Shown here piece by piece: positions 45,304 to 53,467 of a stretch of 64,000 nt of DNA. Each line of letters begins with the position of its first letter. The stretch's first letter is position 1. The notes under the pieces were generated by a model. The model was not told the origin of the DNA. It ran no database searches and saw nothing but the letters and a program-made list of their open reading frames with translations. The DNA comes from Bradyrhizobium lablabi (lineage in GTDB: Bacteria; Pseudomonadota; Alphaproteobacteria; Rhizobiales; Xanthobacteraceae): positions 124,001-188,000 of the forward strand of contig NZ_JAFCLN010000007.1 in assembly GCF_018129385.1 (NCBI RefSeq), written 5' to 3'. The position numbers and the translations under genes are program-made.

Positions 45304-45771
45304 ATGTCACTCATCTCTCTCCCCCAAAATCCCGCCACGCTCGTCGAACGTCTTCAGGATGCGCTCTCCGTCACGCCTTCGCTGATTGCTGACATCATCC
45401 GCGTGGCCTGCCGCCGCCTTCCCTCGCAGGTCCAGGCCGGCAAGACCGAACGGGTCGAGCACCTGATCAAGATGGGCGCCTGGACCGACGCCGCGCTGGC
45501 GCTGATCGAACTAGAGCTGCCGCAATGGCAGGTCCGCCGCATCGCCTATGATAGCGGCGAATGGTACTGCGCCCTTTCGCGTATCCACGAACTGCCGGAC
45601 TGGCTCGATGAATCCGTCGAGGGTCGCCACACCGATCTGGCGCTCGCCATCCTCAGCGCGTTTGTCGAAGCACAGCATGACAACGCATCCTCGAATCGGA
45701 CCAGCGTTCCGCGAACCGGAGAGCGCAAGAACGCGCACTACGAACCCGTTCTTTGCGACAACTTTGCGTAA
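45304..45771 (+). CDS. Hypothetical protein, unknown function
   Basis: A 155-residue soluble protein, not recognised. The N-terminal half is helical (SLIADIIRVACRRLPSQVQA, ERVEHLIKMGAWTDAALALI); the middle WQVRRIAYDSGEWYCALSRI looks like a strand pair and is followed by LPDWLDESVEGRH. The tail from about 130 is polar and low in structure, and its coding DNA overlaps the start region of the next gene by up to 95 bases. The ATG at 45304 is clear. The pattern looks like a genus-restricted protein. Confidence 0.65.
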   Translation: MSLISLPQNPATLVERLQDALSVTPSLIADIIRVACRRLPSQVQAGKTERVEHLIKMGAWTDAALALIELELPQWQVRRIAYDSGEWYCALSRIHELPDWLDESVEGRHTDLALAILSAFVEAQHDNASSNRTSVPRTGERKNAHYEPVLCDNFA

Positions 45772-46090
45772 AGCCGGTGCCGCGCTGCTGCCGAAAGTTC
45801 ACGCGTTGAGTCAGTCGAAAAAGCTGCCGGAATCTGCCCGGCCCGCCCGAATCGTGATGCGCTTCCTGGTGCGCCTAGCGATCCTTTTGCTGTTTGCGGC
45901 CTTCAGCGGTGCCGGCTTCGTGAAGGGCATGGTGGCGCTGCTGTGGATGGCCGCTATCCTCTGTGCAGCAACCGCCGTCTTTCGGGGAGAGCCGCCGCTC
46001 GACGGCGACCTCAACAACTGGGATGAAGCGGCGGCCTATCTCGCCGTGTGCTGCCTCGCCAACAGCTTTATGCTGCACGCTCCGGCGTGA
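45677..46090 (+). CDS. Small membrane protein, start uncertain
   Basis: Not recognised. If started at ATG 45677 it has 137 residues and overlaps the previous gene by 95 bases in another frame; an alternative ATG at 45857 gives 77 residues with a better-looking core. The core has two membrane segments (FLVRLAILLLFAAFSGAGF and MVALLWMAAILCAATAVF) followed by EPPLDGDLNNWDEAAAYLAV. The 3' end overlaps the convergent small gene by 23 bases. The membrane core is convincing; the N-terminal part may be spurious. Confidence 0.5.
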   Translation: MTTHPRIGPAFREPESARTRTTNPFFATTLRKAGAALLPKVHALSQSKKLPESARPARIVMRFLVRLAILLLFAAFSGAGFVKGMVALLWMAAILCAATAVFRGEPPLDGDLNNWDEAAAYLAVCCLANSFMLHAPA

Positions 46091-46307
46091 ATGCGGTGCG
46101 GGGCGATCCAAGCTGATTGAGTGAACTGCGATCAGCCCCGCTGTTCAGCAAATGCTTCTCCCGCCATTTCGGACCGGGGCCGCGCATATAGTGCTGTTCG
46201 GGATGGTACGCCTTGTCCGGACCGATGGCGGCGCGGACGAGCCAGGCCATGGCGCTCGCTGCGATGGAGAGTGCTTTCCTGGTCAACGGGATATCGAGGT
46301 GGGACAT
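46068..46307 (-). CDS. Hypothetical small protein
   Basis: A 79-residue frame beginning MSHLDIPLTRKALSIAASAM, with a short hydrophobic helix (AASAMAWLVRAAIGPD) and a polar Tyr/Gly/Pro segment (YHPEQHYMRGPGPKWREKHL). Not recognised. It starts 10 bases downstream of the next upstream minus-strand gene, so the two form a probable pair. The end overlaps the convergent plus-strand gene. Confidence 0.5.
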   Translation of the reverse strand: MSHLDIPLTRKALSIAASAMAWLVRAAIGPDKAYHPEQHYMRGPGPKWREKHLLNSGADRSSLNQLGSPRTAFTPERAA

Positions 46308-46317
46308 GACGAATGTC

Positions 46318-46575
46318 CTAAAAATCCCATTTGTCGCCCAGGATCAGCGGGCGCTGCGGGAACTTTGCGGCGTCGAATTCCGCCGGCGCATGCGCGCTAC
46401 GGTGAAACATCAGCTCATGCCGCAAGCGCCGCAGCTTTGCCGCAACGATCGCACGATGAATCGCCCGCAGGGCCACTGTGATTTTTCGCGTGATGCGCCC
46501 AGCCGAGAAGCGGCTGCCGCGACGCAAGCCGCGCGAGCCGATCGGCTCGCCGCGATGAATGGGAAACAGGGTCAT
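46318..46575 (-). CDS. Hypothetical basic small protein
   Basis: An 85-residue Arg-rich protein. A basic N-terminus is followed by an amphipathic helix (RKITVALRAIHRAIVAAKLR, then RLRHELMFHR) and the ending PQRPLILGDKWDF. The helix plus DKWDF end is a pattern I associate with short bradyrhizobial proteins of unknown function. The ATG at 46575 has GGAAGA 5 bases upstream. It heads a two-gene unit with 46068-46307, located after the formate dehydrogenase genes; it is not FdsD. Confidence 0.6.
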   Translation of the reverse strand: MTLFPIHRGEPIGSRGLRRGSRFSAGRITRKITVALRAIHRAIVAAKLRRLRHELMFHRSAHAPAEFDAAKFPQRPLILGDKWDF

Positions 46576-46700
46576 AACCGTCTTCCAGTCGCCGGCGCGA
46601 ACCGCGCCGGATCAGCCGGAAGATGCGAAGGACGGCGTAGGAATTCGAGACGGGCGGACGCCGTCTCGCATAGGCGCGCTATGAAGACAGCGGGTCGCGG

Positions 46701-49466
46701 CTACTCCGCCGCGACCTGCTGCTCGGCCTTCTCCGCCTTGACGGCGCAGAACTTGAACTCAGGAATCTTGCCGAACGGATCGAGCGCCGGGTTGGTCAAA
46801 AGATTCGCCGCCGCTTCCGCGTAGCAGAACGGCATGAACACCATGTTCTCCGGCACGTCGCGGTCGGAGCGCACTTTCACCTCGACCGCGCCGCGACGAG
46901 TCATCAGGCGGATGAAATCGCCCGGCCACACTTGCAGCCGCCGCATGTCCCTGGGCGACATGAACGCCACGGCCTCGGGCTCGATGCTGTCGAGCACCTG
47001 CGAGCGGCGCGTCATCGAGCCGGTGTGCCAGTGTTCGAGCACGCGGCCGGTGGAGAGTACCATGGGATATTCCGCGTCCGGCAATTCGTCCGGCGGGATC
47101 ACATGTGCCGGCACGATCTTGCCGCGGCCGCTTTCGGTCGGAAAACCCGTGGTGAAGATGATCTCGTTGCCGGGCTTGTTCGGATCATCCGCCGGATAGG
47201 TGACGGCGCCTTCGCGCACCAAACGTTCCCAGCTGATGTTCTTGAGCGACGGCATGAGCTGCGCCATCTCGGTGTAGACGTCGCCGGGACCCGAATAATT
47301 CCACGGCAGCCCCATGCGCTTGCCGATCTCCTGGATGATCCAGAGATCCTGCCGCGCGTCGCCCGGCGGCTTGATCACCTGGCGCGCGAGCTGCACGCGG
47401 CGATCGGTGTTGGTGAACGAGCCCTCCTTTTCCGCGAACGCGGAAGCCGGCAGGATGACGTCGGCGTGGAACGCGGTTTCCGTGACGAACAGGTCCTGCA
47501 CGACGAGATGATCGAGTTTCGCCAGCGCCTCGCGGGCATGCTGGAGATCGGGATCGGACATCGCGGGGTTTTCGCCCTCGATGTACATGCCGGTGATTTC
47601 TCCGGCGTGGATCGCGTTCATGATCTCGACCACGGTCAGGCCGCGCACGGGATCGAGTTCCTGCTGCCACAGCTTCTCGAAGTTGCCGCGCATGTCGTCG
47701 CGGCTGACGGGCTGGTAGTCCGGAAGGAACATCGGGATCAGGCCGGCGTCGGATGCGCCCTGCACGTTATTCTGACCGCGCAACGGATGCAGCCCGGTGC
47801 CGGGACGCCCGACCTGGCCGGTAATCAGTGCGAGCGCGATCAGGCAACGTGCGTTGTCGGTGCCATGGACATGCTGGCTGATGCCCATGCCCCAGAAGAT
47901 GATCGAGGATTTCGCACGAGCATAAGTCCTCGCGACCTCGCGCAGGGTTTGCGCCGGGATGCCGCAGATCGGCGCCATCTTCTCCGGCGTGAACTCCTTG
48001 ATCTTCTCCTCCAGGTCCTGGAAGCCCTCGGTGTAACCCGCGATATACTGGTCGTCGGTGAGACCTTCGGTGATGATCGTGTTGATCATCGCATTCAGCA
48101 TGGCGACGTCGGAGCCCGGCTTGAACTGCAAATGCTTTGTCGCGTGACGCGACAGCGTCTGCCTGCGAGGATCCAAAACGAAGAGCTTTGCGCCCTTCTT
48201 CGCAGCGTTCTTGATGTAGGTCGCGGCGACCGGGTGGTTCACTGTCGGGTTAGCGCCGATCACGATGATGACCTCGGCGTCCATCGCCGCTGCGAACGGT
48301 GCCGACACCGCGCCCGAGCTCAGACCTTCGAACAGCGCGGCCACCGACGAGGCATGGCACAGCCGCGTGCAGTGATCGACGTTGTTGGAGCCGAATCCGG
48401 TGCGCACCAGTTTTTGGAACAGATAAGCCTCTTCGTTGGAGCCTTTTGCAGAACCGAATCCGGCGAGCGCCTTCACGCCCTTCTCGTCGCGGATCTTGAC
48501 GAGACCCCTGGCGGCGATATCGAGCGCCTCATCCCATGACGCCTCGCGGAAATGCGTAAAGGGATTGGCGGGATCGACCTGGTCGTTGGCATCCTTCTTC
48601 GCATTCGGCAGCCGCACCAGCGGCTTTGTGATGCGGTGCGGATGGTGGATGTAGTCGAAACCGAAGCGGCCCTTGACGCAGAGACGATTGTGATTGGCCG
48701 GGCCGTCGCGGCCTTCGGCGTAAATCACCTTCTCGTCCTTGACCTGATAGGTGACCTGGCAACCGACGCCGCAGAACGGGCACAGCGAGTCCACTTTCCT
48801 GTCGGCATAAGTGACGCGGGTCTGCTGCTCGTCCAGCATCACCGCGGGCATCAGCGCGCCGGTCGGGCAGGCCTGCACGCATTCGCCGCAGGCAACGCAG
48901 GTGGATTCTCCCATCGGATCGTCGAAGTCGAATACGATCTTGGCGCCGTGATTGCGATAGGCCATGCCGATGACGTCGTTGACCTGCACCTCGCGGCAGG
49001 CGCGCACGCACAGGCCGCACTGGATGCAGGCATCGAGATTGACGCGCATCGCCGGATGGCTGGCATCGGTGTCCCAGCGCTCGGCCGCGGGAAAGCGGCT
49101 CTCGGTGACGCCGGTCTTTTCGGCCCAGTTCCAGAATTTCGAATCCGGATCGTGCGAGGTCTCGCGCGCCGGCTGATCGGCAACCAGGAGCTCCATCACC
49201 ATCTTTTGCGCCGCGACCGCGCGCGCGCTTTCCGTCTTCACCTTCATGCCGACGGTCGGCGTGCGCTTGCAGGACGCGGCCAGCACGCGCTCGCCCTCGA
49301 TCTCGACCATGCAAGCGCGGCAATTGCCGTCGGGCCGGTAATCCGGCGCCGGCGAATAGCAGAGATGCGGAATCTCGCGGCCCTGGCGCTGCGCGACCTG
49401 CCAGATGGTTTCGCCGGGAGCGGCCTCGACCTGTTTGCCGTCGAGCTCGAATTGCACCTTTGTCAT
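46701..49466 (-). CDS. fdsA: Formate dehydrogenase, catalytic alpha subunit
   Basis: Cytosolic NAD+-dependent formate dehydrogenase subunit; Mo- or W-bis-guanylyl cofactor enzyme of 921 residues. Order: [2Fe-2S] domain (C36, C49, C52, C66), ferredoxin-type pair (C147-C157 and C190-C200), [4Fe-4S] beside the cofactor (C229, C232, C236, C263), and the catalytic domain with active-site C370 in DHCTRLCHASS (selenocysteine position of E. coli FdhF), then the C-terminal cofactor-binding domain. Odd: the His-Cys3 cluster motif of NuoG-type proteins between residues 100 and 130 is absent (H105 but no cysteines). The ATG overlaps fdsGB as ATGA. FdsD is not found nearby. Confidence 0.95.
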   Translation of the reverse strand: MTKVQFELDGKQVEAAPGETIWQVAQRQGREIPHLCYSPAPDYRPDGNCRACMVEIEGERVLAASCKRTPTVGMKVKTESARAVAAQKMVMELLVADQPARETSHDPDSKFWNWAEKTGVTESRFPAAERWDTDASHPAMRVNLDACIQCGLCVRACREVQVNDVIGMAYRNHGAKIVFDFDDPMGESTCVACGECVQACPTGALMPAVMLDEQQTRVTYADRKVDSLCPFCGVGCQVTYQVKDEKVIYAEGRDGPANHNRLCVKGRFGFDYIHHPHRITKPLVRLPNAKKDANDQVDPANPFTHFREASWDEALDIAARGLVKIRDEKGVKALAGFGSAKGSNEEAYLFQKLVRTGFGSNNVDHCTRLCHASSVAALFEGLSSGAVSAPFAAAMDAEVIIVIGANPTVNHPVAATYIKNAAKKGAKLFVLDPRRQTLSRHATKHLQFKPGSDVAMLNAMINTIITEGLTDDQYIAGYTEGFQDLEEKIKEFTPEKMAPICGIPAQTLREVARTYARAKSSIIFWGMGISQHVHGTDNARCLIALALITGQVGRPGTGLHPLRGQNNVQGASDAGLIPMFLPDYQPVSRDDMRGNFEKLWQQELDPVRGLTVVEIMNAIHAGEITGMYIEGENPAMSDPDLQHAREALAKLDHLVVQDLFVTETAFHADVILPASAFAEKEGSFTNTDRRVQLARQVIKPPGDARQDLWIIQEIGKRMGLPWNYSGPGDVYTEMAQLMPSLKNISWERLVREGAVTYPADDPNKPGNEIIFTTGFPTESGRGKIVPAHVIPPDELPDAEYPMVLSTGRVLEHWHTGSMTRRSQVLDSIEPEAVAFMSPRDMRRLQVWPGDFIRLMTRRGAVEVKVRSDRDVPENMVFMPFCYAEAAANLLTNPALDPFGKIPEFKFCAVKAEKAEQQVAAE

Positions 49467-51172
49467 TCCGCGGCTTCCTTCGGCACGAACTCTTCCGGAA
49501 AGTATTTAATCACTGACGTGACGGGATTGGAGGCTGCCTGTCCGAGACCGCAGATGGACGCATCGCGCATGGCTTGGCTCAGTTCATCCAGCAGCGCGCG
49601 GTTCCACACCGGCCGCTGCATCAGGATCGCCGCCTTTTGGGTACCAACCCGGCACGGCGTGCATTGGCCGCAGCTCTCATCCTCGAAGAAGCGCATCAGA
49701 TTCAGCGCCGCCGCTTTCACGCTGTCCTGCTGGGACATGATGACGACCGCGGCCGAGCCGATGAAGCAGCCGTATTTTTCCAGCGTGCCGAAATCGAGCG
49801 GGATATCGTCCATCGATGCCGGCAGTATGCCGCCGGACGCGCCGCCCGGCAGGTAGGCGTGGAAGGTGTGACCGTCGGCCATGCCGCCACAGAATTCGTC
49901 GATCAGTTCGCGCACGGTGACGCCCGCCGGCGCGAGTTTCACGCCGGGATCCTTTACGCGGCCTGAGACCGAATAGCTGCGCAGTCCATGCCGGCCATTG
50001 CGGCCCTGGCTGGTCCACCACGAAGCGCCCTTCTCAACGAGATCACGCACCCAGAATAGCGTTTCGAGATTGTTGATCAGGGTGGGCATGCCGAACAGCC
50101 CGACCTGGAACGGATAAGGCGGCTTGTGCCGCGGCAGGCCGCGCTTGCCTTCGAGGCTTTCCAGCAGCGAGGATTCCTCACCGCATATGTAGGCGCCGGC
50201 GCCGCGACGAAGATGAATTCGTGGGCCGCCGGGCGGTAGCTTGGCGATCTCGATCGGCAGCAACTTGTGCGCCGCCGGATACTCATCGCGCAGGTAGATA
50301 TAGACGTCCTCTGCATCGATGATGTGCGCACCTATCAACATGCCTTCGAGGAAGCGGTGAACGTCGCGCAGCAGATAAAACCGGTCCTTGAACGTGCCGG
50401 GCTCACCTTCGTCTGCGTTGACCGCCATCACCCGCGGTCCGGGCTCGCCGAGCACGGCGCGCCATTTGCGGCCCGTAGGGAAGCCGGCGCCGCCGAGGCC
50501 GCGCAAGCTGGAATCGTCGAGCACCTTGAGGATGTCTTCCTTGCTGACACGGCCGGCCCTGAGATCGCCCAGCAGCTTGTAGCCGCCATCCTTTACGTAG
50601 GCGTCGTAGTCGACGAACGAGGGAATGATGGGATGAACCTCGCCGCGCGCGGCGGTGTCGAGCACATCGGAGGCCTTCGCGTTGAGAACGTAGCGATGCC
50701 CGACCTCCGCGACCGGGGCGCTGTCGCAGAAGCCGACACAGGGCGCCCGCACGACGCGAACGTCGGGACCGGCTTTGTTTTGCAATTCCGACAGCAACTG
50801 CTCCGCGCCCATCATGGCGCAAGTCAGGGAGTCGCAGACGCGGATGGTCAGCGGCGGGATGTCCTTCTCGCCCTCCTTCACCACGTCGAAATGCGCATAG
50901 AAGGTCGCGGTCTCGAACACTTCCGCAAACGACAGACTCATCTCGTCGGCGAGCGCGGCAAGATGCGCGGCGGATATCTGGTGATACTTGTCCTGGATCA
51001 GGTGCAGGAATTCGATAAGGAGGTCGCGCCGGCGCGGCCGGTCGCCGAGCAGAAGCTCGATCTCGTGCGCGGCGGTCGGATCGACCTGACGGCCCTTTGG
51101 TGTTGCCTTGGCGCGACGGCGGCCCTCGCCAGGGTGCTCGAATGCGCGGACCTTATGGACGTCGTGACTCAT
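49463..51172 (-). CDS. Formate dehydrogenase diaphorase subunit, FdsG-FdsB fusion
   Basis: A 569-residue fusion of NuoE-like (FdsG) and NuoF-like (FdsB) parts that passes electrons from FdsA to NAD+. Residues about 30-185 are the thioredoxin-like [2Fe-2S] domain (CDSLTCAMMG, then CVGFCDSAP). From about 200 the flavoprotein part has the FMN/NADH site GLRGLGGAGFPTGRKW, GAGAYICGEESSLLESLEG, and the [4Fe-4S] motif ESCGQCTPCRVG. The same fused two-subunit layout is known in Methylobacterium FDH1. Only a weak ribosome site precedes ATG 51172. It is followed by fdsA with a 4-base overlap. Confidence 0.94.
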   Translation of the reverse strand: MSHDVHKVRAFEHPGEGRRRAKATPKGRQVDPTAAHEIELLLGDRPRRRDLLIEFLHLIQDKYHQISAAHLAALADEMSLSFAEVFETATFYAHFDVVKEGEKDIPPLTIRVCDSLTCAMMGAEQLLSELQNKAGPDVRVVRAPCVGFCDSAPVAEVGHRYVLNAKASDVLDTAARGEVHPIIPSFVDYDAYVKDGGYKLLGDLRAGRVSKEDILKVLDDSSLRGLGGAGFPTGRKWRAVLGEPGPRVMAVNADEGEPGTFKDRFYLLRDVHRFLEGMLIGAHIIDAEDVYIYLRDEYPAAHKLLPIEIAKLPPGGPRIHLRRGAGAYICGEESSLLESLEGKRGLPRHKPPYPFQVGLFGMPTLINNLETLFWVRDLVEKGASWWTSQGRNGRHGLRSYSVSGRVKDPGVKLAPAGVTVRELIDEFCGGMADGHTFHAYLPGGASGGILPASMDDIPLDFGTLEKYGCFIGSAAVVIMSQQDSVKAAALNLMRFFEDESCGQCTPCRVGTQKAAILMQRPVWNRALLDELSQAMRDASICGLGQAASNPVTSVIKYFPEEFVPKEAAE

Positions 51173-51217
51173 ACAGTCGTCTCAGCCAGTTAGTACGGTT
51201 TAGATCAACTCTAATAC

Positions 51218-51238
51218 CTTGGCATACCAGATGCCAAG
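51218..51238 (-). promoter_or_regulatory. Dyad/sigma-54-like element upstream of the formate dehydrogenase operon
   Basis: CTTGGCAT and ATGCCAAG (51218-51225 and 51231-51238) form a perfect dyad with a 5-base spacer. Read on the minus strand, TTGGCATCTGGTATGCC keeps the GG-N10-GC spacing of sigma-54 promoters (GG at 51235-51234, GC at 51223-51222) with imperfect -24 and -12 boxes. It would start about 39 bases before fdsGB. It could instead be an operator for a LysR- or GntR-type regulator. Confidence 0.45.
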
Positions 51239-51427
51239 AGAATTATCGCGTCTGAATAAGTATTTAAGCGCAGGCGGCCGGCCTTCCGAGATCGCCGGGA
51301 CAGCGCTTTGACTCGCGCCAGGTTCGCCTTCGCCGAGAGGGAACGAGACCGGGAATCCGCCCCGAAATCAATAAAGGCATCTTATGCTGCGATAGCGAAA
51401 GCCTATCGATGCCAATCCGCGGGCGGA

Positions 51428-51453
51428 CGCCGCGGGGTGAAGTGCCCGCGGCG
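51428..51453 (-). terminator. Hairpin downstream of oxlT
   Basis: Perfect 9-base GC-rich arms CGCCGCGGG and CCCGCGGCG with an 8-base loop, 11 bases beyond the oxlT stop. No U-run follows, so termination is probable but not certain. The rest of 51173-51464 shows no gene. Confidence 0.5.
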
Positions 51454-51464
51454 CCTTGCCTCGG

Positions 51465-53117
51465 TCAGATAATCTTGACCGCGCTCTCCAGCGTCTTCCA
51501 GACGCCCCAGAGCAGGGGAATGCCGACAAAGGCCCAGAACAGTGCGGCCTTGGCGTCAAGCCCGCCAAAACCGATGCCATAGGATCCCGAGGCGCCCCTG
51601 GCGTCGGCGCCGGCGGTCACCGCCTGAAGTTTTGCGACCTCTTCCTCGCTCATGTGCCACTTCTTGTCGACCGGCTTGACCAGGAAGTTGCAGATCAGCC
51701 CGGCGATCAGCATCGCGCAGAGGATGTACATGGTCGTGTTGTAGAGCTGGTCGCGCGGAACGCCGGCCGCGAGCTGGAACTCGCGGATGTAGTTCACCAC
51801 GACAGGACCGATGATGCCGGCGGTCGACCATGCCGTCAGCAGGCGGCCATGAATGGCGCCGACGAACTGGGTGCCGAACAAATCGGCGAGATAGGCCGGC
51901 ACGGTGGAGAAGCCGCCGCCATACATCGACAGGATGATGCCGAAGCCGAGCACGAACAGCAGCTTTGAGCCCATGGCCGCAAAGGTCGGGGCCAATGCGT
52001 AGAGCGCGATGCCCAGGATGAAGAACGTGTAGTAGGTGTCCTTGCGGCCGATCTTGTCCGACAGCGAGGCCCAGAAGAACCGGCCGCCGATGTTGAACAG
52101 CGACAGCAGGCCGGCAAAGCCCGCCGCGATACCCGCGATCGTCGCCTTCTGCGCGGCGTCGAGCTGGTTGAAGCCGACATCGGGCAGGCCGATCAGCTTG
52201 CCGGCAAAGATCTCCTGAAGCATTGGCGAGGCCATGCCGATCACGCCGATGCCGGCCGAGACGTTCAGGGTCAGCACCCACCAGACCAGCCAGAACTGCG
52301 GCGTCTTGTGCGCGTTGTCGAGATGGACGTTGTACTGCGAGATCATCGCATTGGATTTCGACGGCGCCGTCCAGCCTTCGGGGCGCCAGCCGGCCGGCGG
52401 GATGCGATAGCGGAACGCGCCGATCATCATGAAGACGAAATAGATCACGCCCATCGCGACGAAGGTTTCCCAGACGCCGACCGAGGTCGGGGTCTTGAAA
52501 TAGTTCATCAGCAAATTCGCCAGCGGCGCGCCGATCATCGCACCGCCGCCAAAGCCCATGATGGCCATGCCGGTCGCCATGCCGCGGCGGTCCGGAAACC
52601 ATTTCACGAGCGTCGAGACCGGCGAGATGTAGCCGAGACCCAGACCGATGCCGCCGATCACGCCGGACCCGAGCCACATCAACCAGAGCTGATGCGTGTA
52701 GATGCCGATCGCGCCGAGGAAAAGCCCGCCGCACCAGCACAGCGCGGCAACGAATCCCGCCTTGCGCGGGCCGGCGCGCTCCAGCCAGCCGCCCCACACC
52801 GCGGCGGAGATACCGAGAACGACGAAGAACAGGGTGTACATCCAGCCCATGCTGGCGACCTTCCAGTCGCAACTGGTGGTGAACAGTTCCTGTAGCAGCG
52901 ACATGTCCGGGCATGCCTTCGGTGCGGTGACGCCGAGCGCACGCGACAGCGGCAGCCAGAACACCGAGAAGCCATAGGCCATGCCGATGCAGAGATGGAT
53001 ACAAAGGGCAGCCGGCGGCACCAGCCAGCGGTTGAAGCCGGCGGTCGCAACTGTGTGCTCCTTGTCAAGGAACCCAAGCGCTCCCGGCTGGACAAGTGTG
53101 ACGTCGGCAGTTGTCAT
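51465..53117 (-). CDS. oxlT: Oxalate/formate antiporter (OFA) family MFS transporter
   Basis: Inner-membrane MFS protein of 550 residues, 12 predicted segments, longer than classic OxlT (about 420) because of an N-terminal extension, a loop containing KACPDMSLLQELFTTSCDW (about 67-85) and a cytosolic loop. MFS signatures include WFPDRRGMATGMAIMGFGGG and ASLSDKIGRKDTYY. Probable role: oxalate uptake with formate release, or formate/other organic acid transport, matching the neighbouring formate dehydrogenase. The ATG at 53117 is chosen because GGAGG lies 8 bases upstream of it; ATG 53123 is only 2 bases from that site. It has its own sigma-54 promoter. Confidence 0.88.
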   Translation of the reverse strand: MTTADVTLVQPGALGFLDKEHTVATAGFNRWLVPPAALCIHLCIGMAYGFSVFWLPLSRALGVTAPKACPDMSLLQELFTTSCDWKVASMGWMYTLFFVVLGISAAVWGGWLERAGPRKAGFVAALCWCGGLFLGAIGIYTHQLWLMWLGSGVIGGIGLGLGYISPVSTLVKWFPDRRGMATGMAIMGFGGGAMIGAPLANLLMNYFKTPTSVGVWETFVAMGVIYFVFMMIGAFRYRIPPAGWRPEGWTAPSKSNAMISQYNVHLDNAHKTPQFWLVWWVLTLNVSAGIGVIGMASPMLQEIFAGKLIGLPDVGFNQLDAAQKATIAGIAAGFAGLLSLFNIGGRFFWASLSDKIGRKDTYYTFFILGIALYALAPTFAAMGSKLLFVLGFGIILSMYGGGFSTVPAYLADLFGTQFVGAIHGRLLTAWSTAGIIGPVVVNYIREFQLAAGVPRDQLYNTTMYILCAMLIAGLICNFLVKPVDKKWHMSEEEVAKLQAVTAGADARGASGSYGIGFGGLDAKAALFWAFVGIPLLWGVWKTLESAVKII

Positions 53118-53351
53118 AGGCATTACCTCCTGAAGTTCGGTGGCCGTCGCGGCTCATCCGTTAAATCGTGATGCTGGATTGAAAGGGCGCGGCCGCTGCA
53201 TGGCCGGTGCCGGCCAAAGCTGGATGGAAGCGGCGCGCTGCGGGCGCGTATCCGGGACGATCGGCGTCGATCGAACAAACTCGCACAGTCGCCAACGTTG
53301 CGACCGAACACCCGGTCATGCGCCCTCCCGCGTCCCCTTTAGCGTGAGATC

Positions 53352-53368
53352 AGCAATCCATGTGCCAA
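53352..53368 (-). promoter_or_regulatory. Sigma-54 promoter for oxlT
   Basis: On the minus strand TTGGCACATGGATTGCT matches the -24/-12 consensus TTGGCAC-N5-TTGC(A/T) throughout. Transcription should start near 53341, leaving a leader of about 220 bases. RpoN promoters need an enhancer-binding protein; an NtrC-class regulator with GAFTGA is encoded next door. Apart from this and the two palindromes, 53118-53467 holds no gene. Confidence 0.85.
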
Positions 53369-53419
53369 ATGGCGTGATACCGGGAATCAACTACTTGCGG
53401 AGGCAGCCGCGCTTTCCTT

Positions 53420-53432
53420 GGACAAAATGTCC
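53420..53432. promoter_or_regulatory. Upstream activator site 1 (palindrome) for oxlT
   Basis: GGACAAAATGTCC is a palindrome with 5-base arms GGACA/TGTCC about a 3-base centre. It is centred about 85 bases upstream of the predicted sigma-54 start and repeated 33 bases away, i.e. about three helical turns, as for dimers of an NtrC-class activator on one DNA face. Confidence 0.7.
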
Positions 53433-53451
53433 GGACTGTGCAGCGCGGCGA

Positions 53452-53466
53452 TGGACAAAATGTCCA
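53452..53466. promoter_or_regulatory. Upstream activator site 2 (palindrome) for oxlT
   Basis: TGGACAAAATGTCCA, a second identical core with 6-base arms, ends one base before the stop codon of the sensor kinase gene. Centre is about 118 bases upstream of the predicted sigma-54 start, typical enhancer distance. Confidence 0.7.
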
Positions 53467-53467
53467 G

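Noticed and set aside
46068..46307. FdsD (formate dehydrogenase delta subunit)
   Set aside because: Size is similar, but the sequence lacks the FdsD pattern and a separate small gene lies between it and fdsA.
46932..48539. Long open frame on the plus strand opposite fdsA
   Set aside because: Antisense to conserved cofactor-binding residues; composition is typical of a GC-rich shadow frame.
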